A DNA stretch of 64,000 nt from positions 248,001 to 312,000 of the forward strand of contig CM065647.1 of assembly GCA_033220425.1 (NCBI GenBank). Direction: 5' to 3'. The DNA comes from Lepraria neglecta. Taxonomy: Eukaryota > Ascomycota > Lecanoromycetes > Lecanorales > Stereocaulaceae. Positions 30,792 through 40,681 of the stretch are shown piece after piece. The position numbers were made by a program, and so were the translations under genes. Position 1 is the stretch's first letter. Every line of letters begins with the position of its first letter. The notes under the pieces were generated by a model. That model saw only the letters and a program-made list of their open reading frames with translations. It did not search any database and had not been told where the DNA came from.

Positions 30792-32106
30792 TCATTTGTA
30801 AAAGTTGGTTATTTTCTGACTACCGTCATCCTTCGACTTGGCAGGGCTGATTTTGACGGTTCCATTATTGGTTGCGCTCCTCGCTTTCTTTTCCGGACTT
30901 TTTACAGGCGATTTTGTAGCCAATAATGAGGCATCCGCTAATAGCGCTCCGGTCTTGGTAGATTTGGCTGGGTGCACGCCATCATCATCTACTTCTCGTT
31001 CCCGTTTCAGGCCCTTCTTTTTAAATCCTGTGGGAGGTACTGGCACTGGGGCGTTGTCCTCAGTACTATTCTGCTCTATTGTCGTCCGTTTCTCCTCGGT
31101 ATCGTGGTCAACATTCAGACCTTTCTCCTTGATCTCCGATTCTTCCTTCTTAACCTCTTTTTTCTCTTCAACTCCCTTGGCGGACTTCTTAGCGTTGGAG
31201 AAGAAGTTTGCAATGTTGTGCTTGTTCTCCGTGCTCGCCACGGGCACAATGAAAGTCGGAGAATTATTGCCAACCTTGCCGACATCTTTGCTGACAGGGT
31301 AGCAATCCAACTCTCCTTGAAAGGGCTTCAGCAGCGACTGGAGCTCCTTCGACCACTCTGCCCTACTTGGATCCAGCCACGTTCGGATCTGATCCGACCC
31401 ATTCTCTAGGATGACTGGCATGCGGTCGTGAAGGAAGTAGAGCTGCTTATTCGAATCCGTCGTGATGATGGTGTAGGTGTAGTGTTTTTCGTCGGATCCT
31501 TCGTACCGAACGCAATCCCAAAGCCCAGCGAAACACATGAGCTGTTCATCCTTCCTCTTCACATAATGCGGTATTTTCTCCTTGCCTCCATTCTTTTTCA
31601 GCCACTCATAGAAGCCTTGAGCCACGACTATGCATCTTTTCCTTTGTTTCATAGTATTCCACATACCACCCTTGCTAGCTAGAGAGTCATCTCGGGCGTT
31701 GATCGTTTTCAAGACGGAACCATAATCTGGGTTTCGTTTCGTCCAAAAGGGAACCAAGCCCCACTTCATCGACTGGAGCTTGTATCTCGTTTCCATTGGA
31801 TCATCAGACTGTGTCGACCCTACCTGTTTCCCATTTCTTAAGTCTTCGGGAACCTGGTCACCATCATGAGGTCTGCCACCAGCACCGTAGTCTGGCACAT
31901 CTGCTCTGTAGACGAGGCCGTGGTTTCCAGGCGCGAAATTGTAAGTCTGTCGGACGTCATCATCGTCAGGTGCGTTTTCTACCGGCATGTCATGCTCCTG
32001 GAGCTGATAGCGGACGAAGGAAGCTCGCTGAAAAGTTGTTAGCAGCGGAAGTCGTCATTAGAAAGTAGGATGAGCTTACAATGCCCAAAGCATATCGTCC
32101 ACACAT
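30792..32106 (-). CDS. SRAP-domain abasic-site protein (HMCES/YedK family)
   Basis: Exons complement(32080..32106) and complement(30792..32027) give 420 aa. The first exon encodes MCGRYALGI: after Met removal, Cys2 is the residue that crosslinks to abasic DNA. Other SRAP landmarks are YNFAPG, MKWGLVPFW, TINARDDSL, RCIVVAQGFYEW and LHDRMPVIL. The family forms DNA-protein crosslinks at abasic sites in single-stranded DNA to protect replication forks. After the domain a long Lys/Glu-rich tail holds two short motifs similar to PCNA-binding PIP boxes, KHNIANFF and, at the very C-terminus, SQKITNFYK; both lack the leading Gln. Nuclear location is likely from basic clusters (KKKGLKRERE, SPEKKAR). 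Confidence 0.92.
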
Positions 32107-32322
32107 GGCGAAGTCGTAGGCCCATTGGGCAGATTGTGATTATGTGTTGCAGATAGAAGGCATGTTCGAAGTTCAGACTCGTAAAGTCGAGCCGAATCTG
32201 TACGTCATCCAGCGTCAAATTTCGGCCCTTCCCGCCTCTCCAGCAATGAAAGGTTCCTTCTTTACATACAGTCTCTATGAGATATTTGGACTGAGCATTG
32301 AGCAGTCTTCGTGGCGTGCACA
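32107..32322. promoter_or_regulatory. Compact divergent promoter, SRAP gene / mitochondrial TPR gene
   Basis: Only 216 bp separate the two start codons, so both transcripts must initiate within it and their leaders may overlap. A long minus-strand ORF crossing it is a shadow. Confidence 0.55.
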
Positions 32323-33775
32323 ATGTTAAAACTGCCATTGGCTTCTCCCAGGGTGTTTGCAAGAAGGTGTCCTCGAGCCCTCCAGGCAGGCGCACTCCGC
32401 ACAGCTCTATCAGAATGCCCACGCTCTCAAGTGGCATATCACAGCTACCCTTCAACTCCCCTCCGAAGACCTGGACGGATCCAGCATATAGAGCTTCCAT
32501 GGGCTCCAGCACAAAGGAAGGCTTCGACACGAGTAGCAGCAAAAAAGCTTTTTAAGGAATACCCTTTCTCCATGACCCTAGCCTTTGCCATGTAAGTACT
32601 TATCCTGGATTTTCCTCTAATAGACATGGCTCATGAGAATCTAGTATCCTTTTCGGTATGGGCATGCTCGTCTACATCAATTACATCTACCAGTCCTACA
32701 TCATCGGCGACTTCAAGGCCTATCCCGAACCCGTAGCAGCCAAACTCCGCCGCGCTCTCTACTACCAAAACATCGATCTGCAGCCCAAAAACTCTGTCAA
32801 ATACTATCGTCAAGCTCTTCAAATTGCCGCGGAAATGGGCATGGATCCTTTCAGCGACGAGATGCTGGGTGTGAAGATCCAATTGTCAAAGCTTTTCGAG
32901 CAGATACACATGTATCAGAAAGCCATTGATGTGCTGGAGATAGTACGGTCAGATTGCCTACAGTGGATTGAGGAAGTTGGTGGGAAGCCAGGGAACGAGG
33001 GCCAGAGAACGAAAGTGCTTGGGAAGACGATTGGAATCAGCGTCAGACTGGGAGAATACTACGCACATGAACAAGTTGACGACCAGGAAGCTACCGAGGA
33101 GAGTTTAGTATGGGCTGTGACGGCCTTGTTGAAAGAGCAGAAGAGAAGGGAAGACGATGGAGTCAAAGAAGGGGAGGGCGAGTGGATGAGTAACGAAGAG
33201 ATTGGTGGTGCACTTGAATGTGAGCCCGCACATATCCTTGTCTGGATGCTTTCTATACTAACGTACACGGTCCAGCTTTAGGACACCACTACGAAGCCAA
33301 AGACCAGCACTACCTCTCCGCTCCTCTATTTCTCCAAGCCTTGGGCCTTTGCCCTCCCTCAAGCTGCCATTCCGTCGTTCTAAGTACGACAAGCCATCCT
33401 GCCCTTCCTTGTCTTACGTACTGACAGGCCTTCCCAGTGAATAATCTCGCCATATCCCTCGCCCAGCAGAATCCTCCTCCCAGCTTTACGCCCAATCAAG
33501 CTCCCTCGTCGCCAGCCTCCCACCTCTCGGATGCCTGTCAATGGGGTCTCAAAGCCCTTGCGCTTGCTTCTTCTATACAACCTCCCCAACGGACTGAAGA
33601 GTGTGATGAAGGTTGCGCCGTTGCAACGATCAACTTAGGTGATTTTGCTCTCATGGAAGGGGATATAGCAGAGGCTAGAAGGAGATTCGAGGAGGGCAGG
33701 TCTATTAGTAAGGGAATTGGCTTCTTGGAAGGAGTGAGAAGGGCCGATGAAAACCTGAAAGAGTTGGGAAAGTGA
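32323..33775 (+). CDS. Mitochondrial inner-membrane TPR protein (Mgr3-like)
   Basis: Four exons, 32323..32591, 32645..33219, 33276..33383 and 33438..33775, give 429 aa. Residues 1-80 are a basic presequence rich in R, A, S (MLKLPLASPRVFARRCPRAL). Splicing of exons 1 and 2 creates one transmembrane helix (MTLAFAIILFGMGMLVYINY). Behind it lie TPR-type helices: KYYRQALQIAAEMGMDPF, LSKLFEQIHMYQKAIDVL, LGHHYEAKDQHYLSAPLFLQ and a final INLGDFALMEGDIAEARRRF. Presequence, single helix and TPRs are the layout of yeast Mgr3, an adaptor that delivers substrates to the i-AAA protease Yme1. Orthology is inferred from architecture. Frames are continuous through all three introns, which supports the model. 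Confidence 0.85.
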
Positions 33776-34404
33776 AGACATAGTCAATGGCGGGTGCTGG
33801 ACTCCAAGAAAGCAGAAAATTAGGCAATCCGCAGAAAGCCTTGGTTTCACCAGACAGGATAAGCCAGGCAACAAGGGCCGGGGCTGCGAGGGGCGAGGCA
33901 AGTGGAATGCTCTGTCGCTGACCACACCCTCCGCAAGGTTCCCAGAACACTTTGTCTACGCTTGTTCGGGGTGGTAGCGCCCACCGGCTTGCTGAACGTA
34001 CCTAAACTGGTGACCGTCATCGGATAACAACCTGAAATCTGCAGTGAGTGCGGCCTGATGCAGAAGGAGTGGTGGTATGGCAAGTGTGGCCTAACTCACA
34101 CCCTAGTAGCTGAGCTTACTGCTCTCCTGACCTGGTTCGTCAAGCTCCTCAACTCAAGTCCCGCAGGAAGAAATTCAAGCGTTCAAATGCACCTGGCTAG
34201 GTCGAGACTAAATGCGTCTGCATATTTGCTTGAAATTTTTCACTATCGAACAGCTATGCTTTCACTATCTTGTGTGGGACATAGCTTGTGACGCAAGCCA
34301 ACCTTCAGAGAGAAGGCACACGTGCTCCAATTTTCGTCAAAGCATCCCTGCATATCCATCCTTATCCGATCATCAGTCCTCCCCGTAGTGCCCACTCAAA
34401 TTTA
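33776..34404. other. Convergent intergenic region
   Basis: Between the 3' ends of the TPR gene and RACK1. No coding signal or RNA recognised. Confidence 0.5.
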
Positions 34405-35601
34405 TTATCTCGACATAACGCCCCAAGCCCTAATCAGGTTATCTGTGTACCCAGCGAAAAGCGTCTGCCCATCGGCACTCCATGCCAGGCTGACGCACTC
34501 CGGCTCCCTGCTCTTCTTGCCTACAGCGGTATACTCAGGCTTCAGCTCGTCGACCTTGCTCTTCTTCTCCAAATCAAAGATGATGATCGAGCTGGAGGTG
34601 GCGGCGCAGAGCCAGTATCGGTTGGGCGAGAAAACGAGGGCGTGGATTTCGTCACCGGCGGTCAAGGAGTAGAGATGCTTCGACTCGTTAAGGTCCCAGA
34701 GCATGGTCGTCCCATCCTTGCCGCCGGAGGCGCAGAGGGAGCCATCGGGAGAGATGGTGACGGTGTTGATATAGCCGGTGTGGCCGATGTGGTCGGTTTG
34801 GATGCGGCAGGATGCGAGTTCCCAGACCTGTGAGAAGATCGCTGTTAGCGAAGGATCCAGGCCATCCGTCTATGTAACAATTGAGAGGGCTTTCGTGGTT
34901 GTCATCAGTGCATTGGTGAATGTTTGTCTCATGGCTCGAAAGCTCTGAAGTAGCAAATACTTGTAGATTGCAAAGCATCCTCTGACGAATTCATCCTGTC
35001 TTCATATGGAAGTTGTAGCGTACCTTAACAAGTTTGTCCCAGCCAGCGCTGACAATGACCGGATTCTGAGGATTCGGGCTGAAGCGCACGCACGAAACCC
35101 ACTCGGTGTGGCCCTTGTCTGTGATGGTAAATTTGCAGTCTCCCAGAGTGTTCCAGAGCTTGATTGTGCGGTCACGAGATCCAGAGACGATTTGACGGTT
35201 GTCGGCAGAGAATGAGACAGAAAGAACATCGTTGCTGTGGCCGACGAAACGGCGAGTTGTAACGCCAGTTGCAAGTTCCCATAGACGAAGAGTCTTGTCC
35301 CAAGAGGCAGAGAGGGCGTAGGCACCGTCTGATGAGATGACCTGAAGAGAAGTTAGCTTCAGGCACTCCTTATCTGCTCAATCGTAGCACATACGCAGTC
35401 AGAGACGATGTGGGAGTGTCCATGTAAGCTTCGCTTGGGGTAGCCGTAGGATTGGTCGTCGCGAGTCAGGTTCCAGATGATGAGAGTCTTGTCACGGCTG
35501 CCAGACAGTAGCATATTTGGGTTCTCCAAGCTTGTAGCTAATGAGGTGACCCAGCCACTATGGCCCTCGAGGGTACCGCGCATCACCAATTGCTCCGCCA
35601 T
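34405..35601 (-). CDS. cpc2: RACK1 orthologue (guanine nucleotide-binding protein beta-like, Cpc2/Asc1)
   Basis: Exons complement(35395..35601), complement(35024..35341) and complement(34405..34827) give 315 aa, the usual RACK1 length. Seven WD40 repeats follow one another: [65 protein letters not shown] and so on, with [21 protein letters not shown] and [11 protein letters not shown] strand ends. RACK1 sits on the head of the 40S ribosomal subunit and scaffolds signalling and translational control, including general amino-acid control. The second intron (34828..35023, 196 bp) is much longer than the first (53 bp) and contains a C/D snoRNA (separate entry). Confidence 0.96.
34901..34986 (-). 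ncRNA. snR24: C/D box snoRNA U24 (snR24) inside RACK1 intron 2
   Basis: An 86-nt stretch of the intron, read on the minus strand. Ends GTCA (34983..34986) and TGAC (34901..34904) pair as a terminal stem. Inside are a C-box-like AGGATGC (34975..34981, degenerate), the guide-like TATTTGCTACTT (from 34959), a CAGA D'-like box (34944..34947), an ATGAGA C'-like box (34927..34932), a second guide segment with TTCACCAATG, and a perfect D box CTGA (34905..34908). TATTTGCTACTTCAGA is, as I recall, identical to the guide segment of yeast snR24, and snR24 lives in the intron of the yeast RACK1 gene ASC1. Expected role: 2'-O-methylation of large-subunit rRNA. Family recalled, not searched. Confidence 0.85.
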
Positions 35602-36388
35602 GGTGGGTAGTGTGTGTTGCAGATAGTTTGAGGGTGTGGCTGCAAGTGTCTACTTGCGGTTTCAGGCTGTCAGTAGCCCACGGCTTGAGCTTTGACAGGT
35701 TCTAGAAGGAACCAGAGACAGATACAGGTGCAGGTTCAAGTTCAGGGGTAGGTTGAGATTCAGGTGGTCGAGCTGTTGGCTTGAGGAAAGTTCGTCCACT
35801 CTAGAGATCTGTGTGGGCCGAGGTTTAAGCGAGACTATCAAAACGATAGTCATTCATTTATGCTACAAATTACAGGCTACCTTAGAAAAACATATTGGAT
35901 TTCAAACTTCCAGAGAAGGACGAATAGAAGTAGTTCGGCCTTCGTCTTCTTCTTGTAGCAAAGAGCACACATTCTTCCGCAAGAATGGCTCACATGCTAG
36001 AAGCTGAGCTTGCCCAAAGGGTCAGACCTGAAATGCAGAATGAAAAGACCCATAACATCACAGATGCGAGACTTCTACCAGCCGCAGCTTAGTAATGCAC
36101 ATGATAGTTAAGGTTCTTTCACATAGCGATTAGGTCGCTGCCGCAAGGTAGGAATTGGATGTCCATAATGTGCCATTCCTTGTGAAGCAAGTCTGGAGTA
36201 TTGCAGTAATTGAACGTTTGAAACAGCGAGAAGTGAGCCGACTTTTTAGCCTCGCTCTGTCTTAGTTGTAGATGCCATGCAACCCTCACTCGACTTAATG
36301 CAATATGTACAATTCCTCTCGTTGGGCTTCTCGTGTAGCTGCCGTAGTCCCAAACCCACACCCTCACAACAGACCCCCTCATCTCTGC
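35602..36388. other. Intergenic, RACK1 promoter side
   Basis: 787 bp holding the RACK1 promoter and the 3' flank of Cox9. Pyrimidine-rich and GGTTCAAG/TTCAGG-type repeats are visible at 35700..35770 just upstream of the RACK1 leader. No gene. Confidence 0.45.
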
Positions 36389-36865
36389 TCACAGAGTGGC
36401 CTGATTCTCTTCTCTCTCCCGCTCGAGCTTCGCGTAGAACAGATCACGTCTTCGTGTTGCTGGAACATGGTAGCCTGTATAGCGTAAGCCCTTGCTTCTC
36501 CCGCTCGCCAAAGACAGTATTCCTCTTCGCAGAGGACTGTCGATTACGTACCGTACCAGTAGAGGTATCCGAATGATGTTCCGAGACCTGTTGAATGACG
36601 AATCACTAATGCTCGTCTGGTAGATAGCTAGCTCCCAGTCCAGAGGTACAGATGGGGCTTCAGGATGATCGCCGGCAGAGGTCGGTGTGAAGCTTACCGA
36701 AAGCCACGCTGAGATCGAGGACAAGACCTCTTCGAAGCATCTACGACAGGTAGATCAGCTACTGCATTGGAGTGGGCAGCGGCAGTTCACGAGGTCGCCT
36801 TAAGCCATTACTAGTTCGCGGCGTTAGGAAGAGGAACTTACACCAGTGATAGGTTTGACAGGCAT
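36389..36865 (-). CDS. cox9: Cytochrome c oxidase subunit VIIa (Cox9)
   Basis: Four short exons, complement(36842..36865), complement(36698..36740), complement(36552..36587) and complement(36389..36474), give 62 aa. The spliced protein starts MPVKPITGMLRRGLVLDLSV and continues GLGTSFGYLYWYGYHVPATR then RDLFYAKLERERE, the familiar fungal Cox9 pattern: a short matrix head, one membrane helix and a charged intermembrane tail. Cox9 is a small nuclear-encoded subunit needed for assembly of complex IV in the mitochondrial inner membrane. Three introns interrupt only 189 coding nt. Every splice junction is GT-AG and keeps frame. It shares a divergent promoter with Mim2. Confidence 0.93.
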
Positions 36866-37140
36866 TTTGGAGATGCTTCTCGTAGTTCGTGAGGTTCGCG
36901 TGGGTCGATGAGGTTGTCAGAAGGTCCAGTCGAGCTCCTTAGCGTCGGTAAAAACGCTGGTGACGCCAAGCCCTTGGCGTCCATCTTCCGGCTCGATTAG
37001 TGGCCTCGAGTCTACTACGTTACTGTCTATCTACTACAATTCTTAAGCGGTGCCTTTCAATGCTTCTGCCGGCGATTCGAAGGTAGCAGTGCCCCTTCCA
37101 ATCCGCCGAGAGCCTCCCTCCCTCCTTCCTTTCCCTCACG
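36866..37140. promoter_or_regulatory. Divergent promoter, Cox9 / Mim2
   Basis: 275 bp between two divergent genes for mitochondrial proteins, suggesting shared control. A C+T-rich run (CCTCCCTCCCTCCTTCCTTT, about 37114..37133) lies directly before the Mim2 start. Confidence 0.55.
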
Positions 37141-37567
37141 ATGTCCGCCAACTACGACTCGGTATACAACATTGACAATGCCTCGCCGGCCACCTCCACC
37201 CCCGATGACGAAATCGACTCCCTCCCCGACTCAGCTCCAAGCGACGACATAGATGATGACGAAGAGCAAGAGGAGACGGATGCTGAGAAGGAATGGAAGG
37301 AAAGCTTGCAGCAATTGGAGCTCATCTTGACCATGGTCCTGGTGCCATACGCCGGCAAATACTTTGGGAGGAAGTGTGCTTATTGGGGTGAGCATTGCCA
37401 TTACACCTACGAGGGCTAGATATGAAGGGAGTTGAGGGGTGCAGAAAGCTGATCATGGAACAGGCTGGGCGAAATTCATGGAGTGGAAATATCCCGTTGA
37501 AGTGGTCTTCACCAGCAAGAGGACATTCAAAGCAGCAGGAGCTGTCGAAGCAGCCGCTTCGCTATGA
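37141..37567 (+). CDS. mim2: Mitochondrial import protein Mim2
   Basis: Exons 37141..37387 and 37464..37567 give 116 aa. The N-terminal half is acidic and Ser/Asp-rich (cytosolic). A membrane helix then spans ESLQQLELILTMVLVPYAGK, followed by the conserved block YFGRKCAYWGWAKFMEWKYP and a basic tail ending KRTFKAAGAVEAAASL. This conserved block is how I recall fungal Mim2. Mim2 pairs with Mim1 in the MIM complex of the outer mitochondrial membrane, inserting alpha-helical proteins and helping TOM assembly. The intron splits the Gly codon in YWGW. Confidence 0.8.
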
Positions 37568-38031
37568 GGGGTTGTCTCTCAAATAAGAGTATGAAAAAGA
37601 ACTCTGAAAGCCAAGGGAAATTTCACATGCTGAGGAGCCTCAGATCGGCAATTATCCCCTCGATCCTTCATTCAAAAGCTCCAATCTCCTGGAGAACTGC
37701 CTTGATAATGGCGCGCTTACTGCTCAGCATCTTCTCGGAACGGATATCTTGCTACGCTCCGCTGTATCAAAAAGTGCCTGGATCAGAGAAAGCTGAATTT
37801 GAAAGAGGAAACTTGTGATGGAGTAAGAGTGCCAATGAGCCAGAACAACTGGGTGTTTGAGCGATAAACAATGCAAACTTGGAATGTATTGCCCTAATAG
37901 AAGGACCACTTTGATAACTGAAGGGGAAGGCCAAATATTCACCCTGAGCCAGAGACAAAACCTGTTCATCCATGGCTCCAGAGCTTCACTCCCTATATAC
38001 ACTACACGCAATTCGGAATCAGACCGTCGCT
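37568..38031. other. Short intergenic region
   Basis: Contains the 3' flank of Mim2 and the 5' flank of the small ORF at 38032. No other signal seen. Confidence 0.45.
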
Positions 38032-38322
38032 ATGGCTCCCACTAAGCGAGCAGATCCTACACGCAGCACTCCCATCACTCGAGCTAGCTCAACTCCGAAA
38101 ACAATTAACATCAAACTTCAAGTCCCCGAAGACTACCCGCCCCTCGAGTCTCCCTACGACGTAAACCTCCCTTTCCACTTCACATATACCGAGGTGGAAC
38201 CTCTCGCCGACGTTCACGACCCCATTGGCCAGACCTACCGCAGTCTTGGTAGGAGTGCCGCCGAAGCCTTTATGGCCATGTCCATAAAGAGGGGGATGGA
38301 GCGACTGGGCCTCATGAAATAA
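38032..38322 (+). CDS. Small hypothetical protein
   Basis: Single-exon ORF of 96 aa from the ATG at 38032 (MAPTKRADPTRSTPITRASS); an in-frame ATG at 37972 would add 20 residues. A basic Ser/Thr/Pro N-terminus could be a mitochondrial or nuclear signal. The body reads INIKLQVPEDYPPLESPYDV and ends AAEAFMAMSIKRGMERLGLM. No family recognised. The amino-acid composition and regular third-position GC use suggest it is real, but that is a judgement by eye. Confidence 0.5.
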   Translation: MAPTKRADPTRSTPITRASSTPKTINIKLQVPEDYPPLESPYDVNLPFHFTYTEVEPLADVHDPIGQTYRSLGRSAAEAFMAMSIKRGMERLGLMK

Positions 38323-39003
38323 AAGTACTTGCAATGCTGGTATCTGAGAAAGACAGACATAGGTGGAGGGAGGTTTATGTTGTGGTTCGGCCTTTGTTGA
38401 AACAGGATTTTCATAGTAGCATACCATTGCCCATTCGATACTACTTTGAACACGCGGACACACACTCTAATCTAGGGGAGTGAGAGTGCGGTTTCAAACC
38501 AAAGCTCGAGCAGGGGAAATCACGTTAGTTAATTGTGGGACTTGGGATCACACGGCCACTGCGGGTATTCAACTTCCTTTTTACCTAGACTAGCTGAGTA
38601 TGTATCCTCGTGTCCTCATCAAATCATTAATAAACCTCCCAGGGTATCCATAAAAGTGCCAATGATAGTGAACCTCCAACTCCTGCTTTGATATTCATGC
38701 ACCTTGTTTGTTCATGTTCTATAAAACAGTGCAAAGTTGAACCAGTGTTGAAGAAGTCGGCCCGCGCATGACTTCCTGCGGAGGACGTTTGATACATCAG
38801 TGCTAACTAGGCTATGAGCTATTTGGGCCATCGAAAGAGTAGACACTCCGCTAATTTGGGCCCACGTCGGTTAGTGAGAGCGCCGATGGAGATAACGTGC
38901 TGGTGTGTGTCCCCGCCCAGGAAACCGTAAAGGTTAGGGAGGATCAAGATTCCCAGGAACAACATCCTAGATTTCTGAGTCTGGGAGCCCAACATGGAAG
39001 GCT
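38323..39003. other. Convergent intergenic region
   Basis: Between the small ORF and the 3' end of the first half-cluster gene. No gene or repeat seen. Confidence 0.5.
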
Positions 39004-40681
39004 TTAATTCTGGTGATAGTATCCAGGGTTGTCGTTGAATGGAGAATAAGGCTGCGGCTCACTTGAATAGGCTCTGTCAAAGGCGTGCGAGCTGAAAGAA
39101 CCATCGATCGGAGATGTGAAATAATTTGAGGACTGAGCACTGGAATAGGCGGATGGAGGGAGGGCAGTGAGCTCCATGGATTGAAAGGCATCGAAGTCGG
39201 GCGTGTTATCACTTGGAAGCGGTCGGTCGCTTGGCCATGGACTGTCGCGGTCCGATACTGAGGACGAGAAGTAGTCCGATGAATGACCGCTCGATTCGGA
39301 ATCGAGAGACAACCAGGAATCTCTACGGTCTGGACTGGAAGCTGGGTTATTTTGTCTTTTCTTTCCCAACGTGTGCTCGCACTGTTTGCTCCTGTCAGCC
39401 AAGAAATGGCAAGTCTCAACGGCTTAGAAAACATACTCTAATATGTCTGCCACGGCAATCTTTGCATGCGCCAACCTTCCGCACCTGTTTTGCATGTTCT
39501 CTCCCTTCATCGGTCAGGACTCGGGAGCGCGATCTAGGGACGTGATCCCTCCTGCGGCGGTCCTCGCTACGTGGAACACGTAGTTTCCCCTCGTTCGCTT
39601 TATCCTTGGTGCCATGTTCTCTGCGGACCTTGTCCTGGCTGTTAGATGGCGAGTCTCGGATGCGAGAAGACTCAGACTCAAATCTCCTTGAATTGGGTAC
39701 TTCAGGATAAGTCTCAGCAGATGAGATGGTAATTGCTGGAGCGATAGGTCCTGAATCGCTCTGCAAATGCTCCTGCCTCCCTTGTGACTTAGGTATATTA
39801 CTCTGCGCTGCCAGGTCTAGCCCTACACTGCTCTGGCTTCGTTGGACAGCAAGTCCTGTGGGTCGGTTGACATGCCTGTTATGTTGAGTGTAAGAAGAGA
39901 AAAGGCCCGAAGCAGCGAGATTTGTTGCATTGATGCCACCCCGGCTCAGATCAAAACTGTGGTCTCGATTTCCTTGAGTACGGTGATCGTTGCCTCTCAG
40001 TGTGTCATAACGACCTTGCTGAGCCGACCTATTCATACGAGATTGAGGGTAATCCTGGTCCTGTGCCGATCTGTAGGTCGATCTCTGCCGACAAGAGTGG
40101 TCGTGGTTCTGGCTTAGATCTTGAGCTCTCCAACCAGACCGATATGACAAACTGTTAGATGCTCGTTCACCTTGCCCTTCTTCCAGAAAGGGGCTCATGT
40201 AGCCTTGTGGCTGGCTCAGCGGTATAGACATTCGTTCGCTCTGGTAAGGTACCGAGGCACAAGCCTCATACGAAACCGACCACGGGTGTTGGGAGACCGA
40301 ATCTTGGGCTGACAAATTCGGCATCACACCAGTAGATGAGAGTGCCTCTGCATCATCTGAGGAGGTCAAAGGCCAATCAGCGCCCTGGCCTTGGTAGAAA
40401 TCCCCACCAGGCTGGATATTGGAATAGTGTGGCTGACCAAATGGTTCATGTTCCTCATTGGTCGGAGCGAGAGGCAGTCTATGGTTCCCTCTAGTCCTCC
40501 GAGGCACGCTGTGGTGGATTTGCAAAGGATGCCCTTCGGTCTGGTACATGTGTCGACTTTCTTCCCATGAATTTGGCGCCATTTGCGGCTCAGATGCACG
40601 ATCAGATAGAACGTCATATCCGGGCATCGGGTTGCGTGGCCTTCTTGGCCTGGCAGTGTACATGGACGGGGACATCCTCAA
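39004..40681 (-). CDS. Half-zinc-cluster (CxxCx6C) nuclear-type protein, copy 1
   Basis: Exons complement(39437..40681) and complement(39004..39381) give 540 aa. Most of the protein is disordered and rich in S, Q, R, P and G. Near residue 400 is LTDEGREHAKQVRKVGACKD, then CRGRHIR, and directly after the intron CEHTLGKKR. The cysteines form C-x2-C-x6-C, the first half of a Zn2Cys6 cluster; the second half (CxxCx6C) is absent. The acceptor is AACAG at 39382..39386; the nearer CTGACAG gives a frameshift. A Ser/Asp-rich C-terminus follows. Fungi carry families of such half-cluster proteins of unknown function, presumed nuclear. Its paralogue lies 2.4 kb away in the same orientation with the intron at the same place. 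Confidence 0.75.

Noticed and set aside
34288-34833. 181-codon plus-strand ORF
   Set aside because: Lies antisense over RACK1 exon 3; composition is that of reverse-complemented WD40 codons.
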